Part shown: positions 32,966-44,435 of the stretch, in pieces | Position numbering within the stretch: the stretch's first letter is position 1 | How the letters are laid out: the number at the start of each line of letters is the position of its first letter | Assembly: GCF_006334915.2 (NCBI RefSeq) | Contig: NZ_VDMA02000016.1 | Span: 124,001 to 188,000, forward strand | Direction of reading: 5' to 3' | DNA: 64,000 nucleotides | From: Microbispora catharanthi | Lineage (GTDB): Bacteria; Actinomycetota; Actinomycetes; Streptosporangiales; Streptosporangiaceae | The notes under the pieces: model-generated | Told to the model about the DNA's origin: nothing | The model's database searches: none | Seen by the model: the letters and a program-made list of their open reading frames with translations, nothing else | Position numbers and translations under genes: made by a program

Positions 32966-35160
32966 GACGGGTCCCGGTCTTTCTGCAGAACTCGGCGACC
33001 GAGTGCGGCGCGGCCTGCCTGGCCGTGATCCTGTCCTTCCACGGCCACCGCACCACCGTGCAGGAGGTCACCGACCACCTCCAAGTGGGCAGGGACGGCC
33101 TGAGCGCGCTGGCCATCGTCCGCGCCGCGCGGGAGTTCGGCCTGAACGCCAAGGCGTTCTCGCTGGATCCGGCCGACCTCGGGCGGGTGCCCATGCCCGC
33201 GATCGTCCACTGGGAGTTCCAGCACTTCGTGGTGGTGGAGCGGTGGACGCCCGATCACGTGGACATCGTGGACCCCGGCCAGGGACGCAGGCGGCTCACG
33301 CCCGCCGAGTTCGACGCCGGCTTCACCGGCGTGCTGCTGGCGTTCGAGCCGGAGCCTGGGTTCCGCCAGGTGCGGTCCAGCGCCGCGCGGGCGTGGCGGC
33401 GCGACTTCCTGCGCGCCCTGGTGTTCCGCAGGAAGGGCCTGCTCGCCCAGGTGGTCGCGGCCTCGATGCTGCTCCAGGTGCTCGGCCTCGGGCTCGCGAC
33501 GGCGTTCCAGATCGTCGTCGACCGGATCCTCCCGCACGGGGGCTCCGGGCTTCTCTCGCTCCTCGGCGTGGCCGTGCTGGTCGCCGTGGTCACCCAGTTC
33601 GCGGTGAGCTACCTGCGTTCGGTGCTGCTCGTCGCGCTCCGCTCGCGCACCGACGGCGAGGTGACGCGGAACCTGGTGTCGCACCTTGTCGCGCTGCCGT
33701 ACCGGTACTTCGCGGTGCGCGGCAAGGGAGACCTGGTGAACCGATCGAACAGCGTCATCGCCCTGCGCGAGACGCTGACCGGGCAGATTCTCTCATCGTT
33801 GCTCGACGGGCCGCTCGCCCTGGTCTACCTGCTGCTCGTCTTCGCCCGGGACCCGGTCTTCGGCGGCTTCCTCGCGCTGCTCGCCGCGGGGCAGGCCGCC
33901 CTCCTGCTCGGCACCGCCCGCCGGGTGGGCGACCTGACCAGGCGCGAGCTGGCCGCTCTCGCCGTCACGCAGGGCCGGCTCATGGAGGCCGTCGGCGGCA
34001 TCGAGACGCTCAAGGCGTCCGGGGCCGAGCCGCGGGCGATGCAGCGCTGGTCGGACCTGTTCGCCCGGCAACTCGACGCCGACGTGCGGGGAGGGCTCGT
34101 CCGGGGGCTCATCGAGGCGGCGCTCGGGGCGGTGCGCTATCTCGCGCCGCTGGGGCTGCTGTGGGTCGGCGCGTGGCGGGTGCTCGACGGGTCGCTGAGC
34201 CTCGGGACGCTGCTCGCGCTGAACGCCCTGGCCACCGCCGCGCTCACCCCGATCGGCTCGCTGATGACCAGCCTGCGCAGCCTTCAGCAGGCCGGGGCGC
34301 ACTTCGACCGGCTGTCGGACATCCTCGCCTCCGAGCCCGAGCCGTCCACGGGGATCGAGGTGCTGCGGCTGCGCGGCGGCATCGAGCTGCGCGGGGTGGG
34401 TTTCCGACACGACCCGCGCGGCCCGTGGACGCTGCGCGACGTCTCACTGGTCGTACGGCCGGGGCAGAAGGTCGCGCTGGTCGGTCCCTCTGGGTCGGGC
34501 AAGAGCACGCTCGCCCGCCTCCTGCTCGCCCTGTACCAGCCGACGACCGGGGAGATCCGATACGACGGCGTTCCCGCGGCCGAGCTCAACCCGCGATCGC
34601 TGCGCCGCCAGTTCGGCGTGGTCACCCAGGAGCCGTCGCTGTTCACCGGGACGATCCGGGAGAACATCGCACTCAACTTCCCCGAGGCCGGCATGGACCG
34701 GATCGCCGAGGCGGCCCGGCTCGCCGCCCTGCACGACGAGATCATGGCGATGCCGATGGGCTACGAGACGATCCTGGTCGAGGGCGGCGGCCTGTCGGGT
34801 GGACAGCGCCAGCGCCTCGCCCTGGCCCGCGCGCTGCTGCCCCGCCCCAAGGTGCTGCTGCTCGACGAGGCGACCAGCAACCTGGACAGTGCGACCGAGG
34901 CCGACATCGAGGCGCGGCTGTCCCGCCTGACGCAGACCCGCATCGTGATCGCGCACCGGCTGAGCACGGTGCGGGACGCCGACCTGATCCTGGTCGTCGA
35001 GCGGGGCACGGTGGTGGAGCGGGGCACCCACGAGGAGCTGCTGGCCCTGGGTGGGCGCTACACCCGACTCGTCGCCGCGCAAACGGCCTCCACCCAGGCC
35101 GGCACCCGTAGGCGAACCCCCGTGGCTCCTGCCCGGATCGACAGGGAGAGCGGCATGTAG
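32962..35160 (+). CDS. Peptidase-containing ABC transporter (C39 protease, leader cleavage and export)
   Basis: The 732-residue exporter has three parts. The N-terminal C39 protease has Cys15 in SATECGAACL, His in VHWEFQHFVVVE (about 87-97) and Asp in VDIVDPGQG (about 110). A six-helix ABC transmembrane domain covers about 155-420. The ATPase has Walker A GPSGSGKST (about 508), LSGGQRQRLALARALL and Walker B KVLLLDEATSNLD. It cleaves after the double glycine of the precursor and exports the core. GTG 32962 overlaps the preceding stop and places the Cys at the usual distance from the N-terminus. The last 15 residues (RTPVAPARIDRESGM) match the response-regulator tail, forming the right flanking repeat. 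The TAG stop is also the first half of the next gene's TAGGGT -10. Confidence 0.93.
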   Translation: MRRVPVFLQNSATECGAACLAVILSFHGHRTTVQEVTDHLQVGRDGLSALAIVRAAREFGLNAKAFSLDPADLGRVPMPAIVHWEFQHFVVVERWTPDHVDIVDPGQGRRRLTPAEFDAGFTGVLLAFEPEPGFRQVRSSAARAWRRDFLRALVFRRKGLLAQVVAASMLLQVLGLGLATAFQIVVDRILPHGGSGLLSLLGVAVLVAVVTQFAVSYLRSVLLVALRSRTDGEVTRNLVSHLVALPYRYFAVRGKGDLVNRSNSVIALRETLTGQILSSLLDGPLALVYLLLVFARDPVFGGFLALLAAGQAALLLGTARRVGDLTRRELAALAVTQGRLMEAVGGIETLKASGAEPRAMQRWSDLFARQLDADVRGGLVRGLIEAALGAVRYLAPLGLLWVGAWRVLDGSLSLGTLLALNALATAALTPIGSLMTSLRSLQQAGAHFDRLSDILASEPEPSTGIEVLRLRGGIELRGVGFRHDPRGPWTLRDVSLVVRPGQKVALVGPSGSGKSTLARLLLALYQPTTGEIRYDGVPAAELNPRSLRRQFGVVTQEPSLFTGTIRENIALNFPEAGMDRIAEAARLAALHDEIMAMPMGYETILVEGGGLSGGQRQRLALARALLPRPKVLLLDEATSNLDSATEADIEARLSRLTQTRIVIAHRLSTVRDADLILVVERGTVVERGTHEELLALGGRYTRLVAAQTASTQAGTRRRTPVAPARIDRESGM
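35116..35156 (+). repeat. Direct repeat, right copy flanking the RiPP cluster
   Basis: This 41-bp copy matches 30253-30293 with four mismatches and encodes TPVAPARIDRESG at the exporter C-terminus. The two copies lie 4.86 kb apart and bracket exactly the precursor-to-exporter block. This suggests insertion of the cluster with duplication of a target, or recombination between the repeats; a small mobile repeat element is the alternative. Confidence 0.85.
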
Positions 35161-35163
35161 GGT
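35158..35163 (+). promoter_or_regulatory. TAGGGT -10 of a leaderless promoter
   Basis: TAGGGT lies exactly 7 nt before GTG 35171 and overlaps the TAG stop of the exporter gene. It separates the RiPP operon from the housekeeping genes downstream. Confidence 0.6.
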
Positions 35164-35170
35164 CTGGGGC

Positions 35171-35737
35171 GTGAACGCTGCCGAGGACCGGATCTGGACG
35201 GTGCCCAACCTGCTGAGCGCCCTGCGGCTGCTCGGCGTCCCCGTCTTCCTCTGGCTCGTGCTGGGTCCCCACGCCGACGGGTGGGCCATCGCGCTGCTGG
35301 CGCTCGCCGGCTTCAGCGACTGGCTCGACGGCAAGCTCGCCCGCGCCTGGAACCAGATCAGCAGGCTGGGCCGGCTCATCGACCCGCTCGCCGACCGGCT
35401 CTACATCCTCGCCACCCTGATCGGCCTGGTGCTGCGGGGCGCCGTCCCCTGGTGGCTGGCGCTCGCGGTGCCGCTGCGCGACGTGCTGCTGCTGTGGATG
35501 CCGCCCGTGCTGCGGCGGCACGGGTACGGCCCGGCGCTGCCCGTCCACTTCCTCGGCAAGGCCGGCACCGCCGCCCTGATGTACGCGTTCCCGCTGCTGT
35601 TCCTCGCCTCTCACGAGGGATGGTACGCCGAGATTGCCGCGATCTTCGGATGGGCCTTCGCCATCTGGGGAACTGGTCTGTATTGGTGGGCGGGGGTGTT
35701 GTATGTCGTACAGGTGCGCCAGCTAACGAAGGGGTGA
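35171..35737 (+). CDS. CDP-alcohol phosphatidyltransferase family protein
   Basis: The 188-residue membrane enzyme has about five transmembrane helices and the complete CDP-alcohol phosphotransferase signature D-x2-DG-x2-AR-x8-G-x3-D-x3-D, seen in SDWLDGKLARAWNQISRLG and RLIDPLADR. It transfers a phosphatidyl group from CDP-diacylglycerol to an alcohol (glycerol-3-phosphate or an inositol derivative, not decided here) at the inner membrane. GTG 35171 is supported by the -10 seven bases upstream. It stands next to the ManC-like gene as in other actinobacteria. Confidence 0.9.
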   Translation: MNAAEDRIWTVPNLLSALRLLGVPVFLWLVLGPHADGWAIALLALAGFSDWLDGKLARAWNQISRLGRLIDPLADRLYILATLIGLVLRGAVPWWLALAVPLRDVLLLWMPPVLRRHGYGPALPVHFLGKAGTAALMYAFPLLFLASHEGWYAEIAAIFGWAFAIWGTGLYWWAGVLYVVQVRQLTKG

Positions 35738-35740
35738 CCC

Positions 35741-38245
35741 GTGAAGGCCGTCGTCATGGCGGGCGGGGAGGGGACACGGCTGCGGCCGATGACCGCGAAC
35801 CAGCCCAAGCCCCTGCTCCCCATCATCAACCGGCCGATCATGGAGCACGTGCTCCGGCTGCTCAAGCGGCACGGGTTCACCGAGACCGTGGTGACCGTGC
35901 AGTTCCTGGCCGCGCTGATCCGCAACTACTTCGGCGACGGCGACGAGCTGGGCATGACCCTCCACTACGCCACCGAGGAGGTCCCCCTCGGGACGGCCGG
36001 CAGCGTGAAGAACGCCGCCGACAAGCTCCGCGACGACCGCTTCCTGGTCATCTCCGGCGACGCGCTCACCGACATCGACCTGACCGACATGCTCCGCTTC
36101 CACCGCGAGAACCGGGCGCTGGTCACCATCGGGCTCAAGCGCGTGCCCAACCCGCTGGAGTTCGGGATCATCATCGTCGACGACAGCGGCCGCATCCAGC
36201 GCTTCCTGGAGAAGCCCACCTGGGGTCAGGTGTTCTCCGACACGGTCAACACCGGCATCTACATCATGGAGCCGTCGGTCCTCGACGAGATCGCCCCCGG
36301 CCAGTCGGTCGACTGGTCGTCCGACATCTTCCCCGACATGCTCGAACGGGGCTGCCGGCTGTTCGGCTACGTGGCCGAGGGCTACTGGGAGGACGTCGGC
36401 ACGCACGAGAGCTACCTCAAGGCCCAGGCCGACGTGCTGGAGGGCAAGGTCAAGGTCGACTTCGACGCGTTCGAGCTGGCCCCGGGCGTGTGGGCCGCCG
36501 AGGGCGCCTCGGTGGACCCCGAGGCCGTGCTCAAGGGCCCCCTCTACATCGGCGACTACGCCAAGGTCGAGGCCGGCGCCGAACTGCGGGAGTACACCGT
36601 GCTCGGCAGCAACGCCGTCGTCAAGGAGGGCGCCTTCCTCCACCGCGCCGTGGTCAGCGACAACGTGTACGTCGGCCCGGCCGCCCACCTGCGCGGCTGC
36701 GTGATCGGCAAGAACACCGACGTGATGACCGGCGCCAGGATCGAGGAGAACGCCGTCGTCGGCGACGAGTGCGTCATCGAGGCCGAGGCGTACGTCTCCT
36801 CCGGCGTGAAGATCTACCCGTTCAAGACGATCGAGGCGGGCACGGTCGTCAACACCAGCGTCATCTGGGAGTCGCGCGGCCAGCGCAGCCTGTTCGGCCC
36901 CCGCGGGGTCTCCGGGCTGGTCAACGTCGAGATCACCCCGGAGCTGTGCGTACGGCTGGCCAGCGCGTACGCCACGACGCTGCGCAAGGGTGACACGGTC
37001 GTCACCTCCCGCGACGCCTCGCGCGCGGCACGGGCGCTCAAGCGGGCGGTGATCAGCGCGCTGAACTCCAGCGCGATCAACGTGGTCGACCTGGAGGCCG
37101 CCGCCCTGCCGGTCGCCAGGTTCAACACCTCGCGGGAGAACGTCCGGGGCGGCATCGCCCTGCGCACCACGGCGGGCGACCCCCAGAGCGTCGACATCGT
37201 GTTCATGGACGAGACGGGGGCCGACCTGTCCCAGGCGACCCAGCGCAAGCTGGAGCGGGTCTTCTCCCGGCAGGAGTACCGGCGCGCCTTCCCCGGCGAG
37301 ATCGCCGAGCTGACCTTCCCCGCCCGCGCCGTCGACACGTACGCACGGGAGCTGCTGGCCTGCATCGACATGTCCGGGGTGAAGGACACCGAGATGAAGG
37401 TCGTGGTCGACTGCGCGGGCGGCACCTCCTCGCTCGTGCTGCCGAGCCTGCTGGGCCGGGCCGGGGTCGACGTGCTCACCGTGAACAACCGCCTCGACGA
37501 CGCCTCGCCGACCGAGACGCTCGCCGAGCGCCGCCGCGATCTGCAGCGCCTGGCGGAGCTGGTGGCCTCGGCGCGGGCCGCCTTCGGCGTACGGTTCGAC
37601 CCGGTGGGGGAGCGGGTCTCCCTGGTGGACGAGATGGGCCAGCTGATCAGCGAGGAGCGCGCGCTGCTCGTCGTGCTCGACCTGGTGGCGGCCGAGCGCC
37701 GGGGCGGCCGGGTGGCCCTGCCGGTCACCACGACCCGGGTGGCGGAGATGGTGTGCCGCTTCCACGGCGTGCAGGTCGACTGGACGGCCACGAGCCTCGA
37801 CACGCTGACGCGGGCGGCCCGGCACCCCGACACGATCTTCGCCGGCGACGGGAAGGGCGGCTTCATCGTCCCGGAGTTCGCGCCCACCGTGGACGGCCTG
37901 GCGGTGTTCCTGCGCCTGCTCGGCCTGGTCGCGCGCACCCGGCTGTCGCTCAGCCAGATCGACGCCCGCATCCCGGAGGCCAAGCTGCTCAAGCGGACCG
38001 TTCCCACGCCATGGGCGCACAAGGGGGCCGTGATGCGCTCGGTCGTCGAGGCGGCCGAGGGCCACCGCCTGGACACCACCGACGGCGTCCGGGTCGTGGA
38101 GGACGACGGAAGCTGGGCCCTCGTCCTGCCCGACCCCGCCGAGGCCGTCACCCACCTGTGGGCGGAGGGCCACGACATGGACACCGCCCAGGCCCTCCTG
38201 GAGCGCTGGGCCCACGTCGTCGAACAAGCCGCCGGCGCCCACTGA
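35741..38245 (+). CDS. Mannose-1-phosphate guanylyltransferase-like protein with left-handed beta-helix and degenerate phosphomannomutase domain
   Basis: The 834-residue protein starts with a nucleotidyltransferase ([23 protein letters not shown], residues 6-28). A left-handed beta-helix of hexapeptide repeats covers about 250-380 ([20 protein letters not shown] and similar). The C-terminal part is a phosphohexomutase-like fold of about 440 residues. In the mutase part the usual phosphoserine loop (TASHNP type) is absent; [11 protein letters not shown] stands there, so mutase activity is doubtful. The intact N-terminus should make GDP-mannose or a related NDP-sugar for glycolipids or wall polymers, or regulate such an enzyme. 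AAGGGG precedes GTG 35741, four bases after the previous stop, so the two are probably one operon. Confidence 0.85.
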   Translation: MKAVVMAGGEGTRLRPMTANQPKPLLPIINRPIMEHVLRLLKRHGFTETVVTVQFLAALIRNYFGDGDELGMTLHYATEEVPLGTAGSVKNAADKLRDDRFLVISGDALTDIDLTDMLRFHRENRALVTIGLKRVPNPLEFGIIIVDDSGRIQRFLEKPTWGQVFSDTVNTGIYIMEPSVLDEIAPGQSVDWSSDIFPDMLERGCRLFGYVAEGYWEDVGTHESYLKAQADVLEGKVKVDFDAFELAPGVWAAEGASVDPEAVLKGPLYIGDYAKVEAGAELREYTVLGSNAVVKEGAFLHRAVVSDNVYVGPAAHLRGCVIGKNTDVMTGARIEENAVVGDECVIEAEAYVSSGVKIYPFKTIEAGTVVNTSVIWESRGQRSLFGPRGVSGLVNVEITPELCVRLASAYATTLRKGDTVVTSRDASRAARALKRAVISALNSSAINVVDLEAAALPVARFNTSRENVRGGIALRTTAGDPQSVDIVFMDETGADLSQATQRKLERVFSRQEYRRAFPGEIAELTFPARAVDTYARELLACIDMSGVKDTEMKVVVDCAGGTSSLVLPSLLGRAGVDVLTVNNRLDDASPTETLAERRRDLQRLAELVASARAAFGVRFDPVGERVSLVDEMGQLISEERALLVVLDLVAAERRGGRVALPVTTTRVAEMVCRFHGVQVDWTATSLDTLTRAARHPDTIFAGDGKGGFIVPEFAPTVDGLAVFLRLLGLVARTRLSLSQIDARIPEAKLLKRTVPTPWAHKGAVMRSVVEAAEGHRLDTTDGVRVVEDDGSWALVLPDPAEAVTHLWAEGHDMDTAQALLERWAHVVEQAAGAH

Positions 38246-38591
38246 CCCCTCAAGTAAGGTACGGCGCGCGACCATCACGCGAGGGGCGCGGCTACCCCTG
38301 CGAGGATTGCGGTGCCCAGCCCTCACGCGAGGGGCGCGGCTACCCCCGCGCGAGGATTACGGTGCGCAACCATCACGCGAGGGGCGCGGCCGCGACTGGA
38401 CTGAGGAGCGCCCGGAGCGAGGAACGAGCGAGGACGCGACGAGGGCTGTGCTCATGGCGCGCCTCCGGCACGACGACGTGAAGGCGCCCCGAGCCGCCGC
38501 GCCGGAGGCGCGGCAATACAACACGTGTGGCGGGATGGACCTTGAACCTCCGCTGGCTGTAGCGTTGGTCAGTCCACGCCCAGCCGCGGTC
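38246..38591. other. Gene-free stretch with tandem repeats upstream of garA
   Basis: No credible coding frame was found. The first third holds the tandem repeats listed next. Then comes a run of GAGCGAGGAACGAGCGAGG-like words near 38406-38440, a loose inverted repeat of GCGCCTCCGG/CCGGAGGCGC (38458-38467 and about 38504-38513), and then the garA promoter. In mycobacteria this interval holds DUF881 genes and gcvH, which are not here. Confidence 0.6.
38275..38390. repeat. Tandem repeat of about 49 bp (2.4 copies)
   Basis: TCACGCGAGGGGCGCGGC recurs at 38275, 38323 and 38373. The intervening sequence TACCCC-CGAGGATT-CGGTGC is also repeated, giving a period of 48-50 bp. Each unit can fold weakly through its GC-rich arms. 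It follows the ManC-like gene directly and is non-coding. Confidence 0.85.
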
Positions 38592-38620
38592 TTGACCTTT
38601 GTGCCTGATCAGCGTAAGTT
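38592..38620 (+). promoter_or_regulatory. Consensus-like promoter of garA-ftsR
   Basis: TTGACC (38592-38597) and TAAGTT (38615-38620) are separated by 17 bp, close to the vegetative consensus. The leader to ATG 38680 is about 52 nt. Confidence 0.7.
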
Positions 38621-38679
38621 GCGGCATTCGCAGTTTGAGCCAGTCCTAGAGCAAGTCGTGAGAGAGGCCGAGCCGTTCG

Positions 38680-39183
38680 ATGCCCAGCGTCTACTGCACG
38701 CAGTGCGGTCATGCCAACCCCGAGGATGCCCGTTTCTGTTCACGATGCGGTTCGCCGCTGAGCGCTCCGGCGCCCGTCGCAGCCGACACGACCTCGACGA
38801 TCTCACTTGAGGCGCTCGAGGCGGAGACGGGCCAGACGCTTCTGCCGGACAGGGCCGCGGTCGAGCAGTTGCCGCCCGGCACGGCTCTGCTGGTGGTCAT
38901 GCGGGGGCCGAACGCGGGGAGCCGTTTTCTGCTCGACAGCGACCTCACTACGGCGGGTCGCCACCCGGAAAGCGACATTTTCCTGGACGATGTGACGGTG
39001 TCCAGGAGGCACGTGGAGTTCTACCGGCGCGGCGGCCAGTTCACCGTGCGTGACGTGGGCAGCCTCAACGGCACCTACGTCAACCGGGAGCGCATCGAGG
39101 AGTCCCCGTTGCAGGGTGGCGACGAGGTGCAGATCGGCAAGTTCCGGCTGGTGTTCCTCACGCGTGGTCCTGGAGGGCTGTGA
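38680..39183 (+). CDS. garA: GarA-like FHA protein with zinc ribbon
   Basis: The 167-residue protein has an N-terminal zinc ribbon (CTQCGHANPEDARFCSRCG). A TT-containing segment (ADTTSTIS) corresponds in position to the kinase-phosphorylated ETTS motif of mycobacterial GarA. The C-terminal FHA domain has TAGRHPESDIFLDD, VSRRHVEF and SLNGTYVN. In mycobacteria and corynebacteria (OdhI) the FHA protein inhibits 2-oxoglutarate-using enzymes unless phosphorylated by PknB/PknG-type kinases. The gene order garA-ftsR-DUF151-merR-gcvP supports orthology. The zinc ribbon is an addition relative to mycobacterial GarA. Confidence 0.85.
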   Translation: MPSVYCTQCGHANPEDARFCSRCGSPLSAPAPVAADTTSTISLEALEAETGQTLLPDRAAVEQLPPGTALLVVMRGPNAGSRFLLDSDLTTAGRHPESDIFLDDVTVSRRHVEFYRRGGQFTVRDVGSLNGTYVNRERIEESPLQGGDEVQIGKFRLVFLTRGPGGL

Positions 39184-39202
39184 TCGGTGAGGAGGAGGAG
39201 TC

Positions 39203-39859
39203 ATGAGCGCGCAAGCCGTACGGGCGTTCATGAGCATCGGGGAGGTGCTCGCCCTGCTGCAGGGCGAGTTCCCGGACGTGACCGTCTCCAAGATCCGGTT
39301 TCTGGAGGGTGAGGGGCTGATCGAGCCCCAGCGGAGCCCGTCGGGGTACCGCAAGTTCACCTACAACGACGTCGAGCGCCTGCGGTACATCCTGCGTGCG
39401 CAGCGTGACCAGTACCTGCCGCTCCGCGTGATCAAGGATCAGCTGGACGAGCAGGCGGTCCGTCCGCACGCCGTGTCCGACGGCGCTCCGCCCGTGCGTC
39501 TCAGCCGGGAGGAGCTCATCGAGGCCGCAGGCATCGACGAGGAGACCCTGGCCGAGATGGAGAGCTTCGGCCTGGTCGCCCCCGTGGCACGCCGCTACGA
39601 CGGCGAGGCGCTGGAGGTCGCGCGCAGCGTGGGGGCGCTGGCGCGGTTCGGCCTGCAGGCGCGGCACCTGAGAGCGATCCGCGCCGCGGTGGAGCGGGAG
39701 ACCGGTCTCATCGAGCAGGCGGTGGCCCCGCTGCTGCGGCGCAAGGCGCCGGGGGCGATCGCGGAGGCGGACGAGACCGCCCGGGAAATCTCCGGACTTC
39801 TCCAGGAACTTCACAATGCGTTACTGCGTGGGAGTGTTCGCGGCGTTCTGGGGCGGTGA
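39203..39859 (+). CDS. ftsR: MerR family regulator FtsR
   Basis: The 218-residue MerR-type protein has an N-terminal winged helix (MSIGEVLALLQGEFPDVTVS, KIRFLEGEGLIEPQRSPSGYRKF). Its effector region lacks the clustered cysteines of metal sensors and has a second helical domain, as in the actinobacterial FtsR family. FtsR homologues activate ftsZ in corynebacteria; this role is carried over by homology and conserved position after garA. GGAGGAGGAG precedes ATG 39203, 19 bp after the garA stop, so the two form an operon. Confidence 0.85.
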   Translation: MSAQAVRAFMSIGEVLALLQGEFPDVTVSKIRFLEGEGLIEPQRSPSGYRKFTYNDVERLRYILRAQRDQYLPLRVIKDQLDEQAVRPHAVSDGAPPVRLSREELIEAAGIDEETLAEMESFGLVAPVARRYDGEALEVARSVGALARFGLQARHLRAIRAAVERETGLIEQAVAPLLRRKAPGAIAEADETAREISGLLQELHNALLRGSVRGVLGR

Positions 39860-39935
39860 CCGGCACATCCGCACCTCCGTGGGTGTTACGTTGAATGCCT
39901 GGTGATATGCCGCGACGCTTGAGACGGAGCCGCCC

Positions 39936-40406
39936 GTGTTGCAGATGGAGGTCGTGGGGGTTCGCGTTGAGATGCCCACCAACCAGCCGATCGTTCTCCT
40001 GAAGGAGACGAGCGGTGATCGGTATCTGCCGATCTGGATAGGCATGACCGAGGCGACCGCTATCGCGTTGGCCCAGGCGGAGGAGCCGCCGCCCCGGCCG
40101 CTGACCCACGACTTGTTCCGTGACGTTCTTGAGGCCTTGGGGGTGCGGTTGCGCACCGTCAACATCGTCGCGCTCCGCGATGGAATCTTCTTCGCCGATC
40201 TGGTCTTCTCCAACGGCGTGGAGGTCAGCGCCCGTCCTTCGGACTCGATCGCGCTGGCGTTGCGTACGGGCGCGACGATCTACGCGAGTGAGGACGTGAT
40301 CCAGGAGGCGGGCGTGAGCATGCCCGACGACCAGGAAGACGAAGTGGAAAAGTTTCGCGAGTTCCTGGACAAAATCACACCGGAAGACTTCGGCCGGGCG
40401 GGCTGA
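39936..40406 (+). CDS. Bifunctional nuclease family protein (DUF151)
   Basis: The 156-residue protein matches DUF151: MEVVGVRVEMPTNQPIVLLKET, YLPIWIGMTEATAIALA, RPLTHDLFRDVLEALG and SARPSDSIALALRTGA. Members include a plant-type bifunctional nuclease and the conserved actinobacterial protein next to ftsR; physiological role in bacteria is unclear. GTG 39936 is supported by ACGGAG six bases upstream; ATG 39945 is the alternative. It has an acidic C-terminal tail. Confidence 0.88.
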   Translation: MLQMEVVGVRVEMPTNQPIVLLKETSGDRYLPIWIGMTEATAIALAQAEEPPPRPLTHDLFRDVLEALGVRLRTVNIVALRDGIFFADLVFSNGVEVSARPSDSIALALRTGATIYASEDVIQEAGVSMPDDQEDEVEKFREFLDKITPEDFGRAG

Positions 40407-40458
40407 CGTGCCGGACGATTTCGGGAGATTACGCTTCACGACGCGCCGGACGGGGTCG

Positions 40459-40487
40459 TTGACTGACGATGGCCCCGGTCCTACGGT
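40459..40487 (+). promoter_or_regulatory. Promoter of the MerR gene
   Basis: TTGACT (40459-40464) and TACGGT (40482-40487), 17 bp apart, lie upstream of GTG 40562. The predicted leader is about 68 nt. Confidence 0.6.
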
Positions 40488-40561
40488 GCAAGGGAAACCA
40501 CGGTTGTAATTCACGAACCCCCAGATCAGACCGTGGGATGAGAGAAAGCCGGAGGTCCGCA

Positions 40562-41179
40562 GTGGCGGTCAGCAGCGGCGAGGGTAAGTCGGCCGGCCAG
40601 CACGACCCGGTTCGGCAGGCGGCGCGCGAGCGCGCCGGCGAACAGGGTCTGCTGTTCGACGAGCAGCCGACGGCGCTGCCCCAGGGCATCGGATACCGCG
40701 GGCCCACGGCGTGCGCGGCGGCCGGGATCACCTACCGGCAACTCGACTACTGGGCCCGGACCGAACTGGTGCTCCCGACGATAAGGGCCGCCCAGGGATC
40801 CGGGTCCCAGCGACTGTACAGCTTCCGCGACATCCTCGTCCTGAAGGTCGTCAAACGTCTTCTGGACACGGGGGTCTCCCTCCAGCAGATACGCACCGCC
40901 GTACGGCATCTGCGCGACCGCGGCGTCAACGACCTGGCCCAGATCACTTTGATGAGCGACGGCGTGAGCGTCTACGAGTGCACGAGCGCCGACGAGGTGA
41001 TCGACCTGCTGCAGGGTGGCCAGGGCGTGTTCGGCATCGCGCTCGGGCGGGTGTGGCGGGAGGTCGAGGGATCGCTGGCCGAGCTTCCGGGCGAGCGCGC
41101 GGAGGCCGCTCCGGATGCGGAGGGGGACCATCCCTCGGACGAGCTGGCCCGCCGGAGAAAGGCCCGCAGGACCGGCTGA
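40562..41179 (+). CDS. MerR family transcriptional regulator
   Basis: The 205-residue protein contains a MerR winged helix displaced from the N-terminus by about 45 residues: GITYRQLDYWARTELVLPT and QRLYSFRDILVLKVVKRLL, followed by the TGVSLQQIRTAVRHLRDRG helix. No sensor cysteines are seen. It corresponds in position to the MerR gene that follows the DUF151 gene in mycobacteria. GTG 40562 is chosen because CCGGAGG lies six bases upstream. Target unknown; the glycine-cleavage gene follows after a riboswitch. Confidence 0.85.
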   Translation: MAVSSGEGKSAGQHDPVRQAARERAGEQGLLFDEQPTALPQGIGYRGPTACAAAGITYRQLDYWARTELVLPTIRAAQGSGSQRLYSFRDILVLKVVKRLLDTGVSLQQIRTAVRHLRDRGVNDLAQITLMSDGVSVYECTSADEVIDLLQGGQGVFGIALGRVWREVEGSLAELPGERAEAAPDAEGDHPSDELARRRKARRTG

Positions 41180-41225
41180 GATCATTCCGCAGGGGTGGGA
41201 GTGATGCCCGATAACGGGTAGCCGG

Positions 41226-41231
41226 TAGAGT
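41226..41231 (+). promoter_or_regulatory. TAGAGT -10 of the riboswitch-gcvP transcript
   Basis: TAGAGT at 41226-41231 lies just before the riboswitch. The inverted repeat CCCGATAACGGG sits about ten bases upstream. The -35 is not obvious. Confidence 0.45.
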
Positions 41232-41251
41232 GGAACACGGCCGACGACCTC

Positions 41252-41444
41252 GTGCGGGAGAGACCCCTGGCCTTCAGGGGCGCCGAAGGAGCAAACCTCC
41301 CCGGAATCTCTCAGGCATCCGTACCGCACGGACGAGGCGACTCTGAAAAGCAGGCCCGCCGGCCAGGCGGCGCCTCACCGAAGGGGAAAGCCGGGCTCGA
41401 CGGCCCGGTGAAGCTCTCAGGTCCGATGACAGAGGGGGAGACCG
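41252..41444 (+). ncRNA. Tandem glycine riboswitch
   Basis: Two consecutive glycine aptamers are visible. The first has GCGGGAGAGACC, GCGCCGAAGGAGCAAA, TCTCTCAGGCA and GGCGACTCTG. The second has CACCGAAGGGGAAA, AAGCTCTCAGGTC and GATGACAGAGGGGGA. These are the conserved cores of the class that binds glycine and usually turns on glycine-cleavage genes, and gcvP follows 75 bp downstream. Linker and boundaries are approximate. Confidence 0.93.
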
Positions 41445-41518
41445 CTTCACGACCGGCCGCGCCACGCAGGGCGCCGGACGGTCGCCGCAGGTCTCGACCC
41501 GCCCAGGAGGCCCCTGTC

Positions 41519-44344
<2,826 letters not shown>

Positions 44345-44435
44345 TCAGTTGGGTATGTCGGCCCCGCCCGGCGGCCGGTCTCGTTAAGATCGCGGTGATC
44401 GTTCCTCATCACCTGCGACCATGCGAGGCCCCTGT

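Noticed and set aside
38373-38627. 84-residue minus-strand frame in the repeat region
   Set aside because: It consists partly of tandem repeat sequence and overlaps the garA promoter; no family resemblance.
41252-41518. N-terminal extension of gcvP through the riboswitch
   Set aside because: The region folds as two glycine aptamers and AGGAGG marks ATG 41519 as the start.
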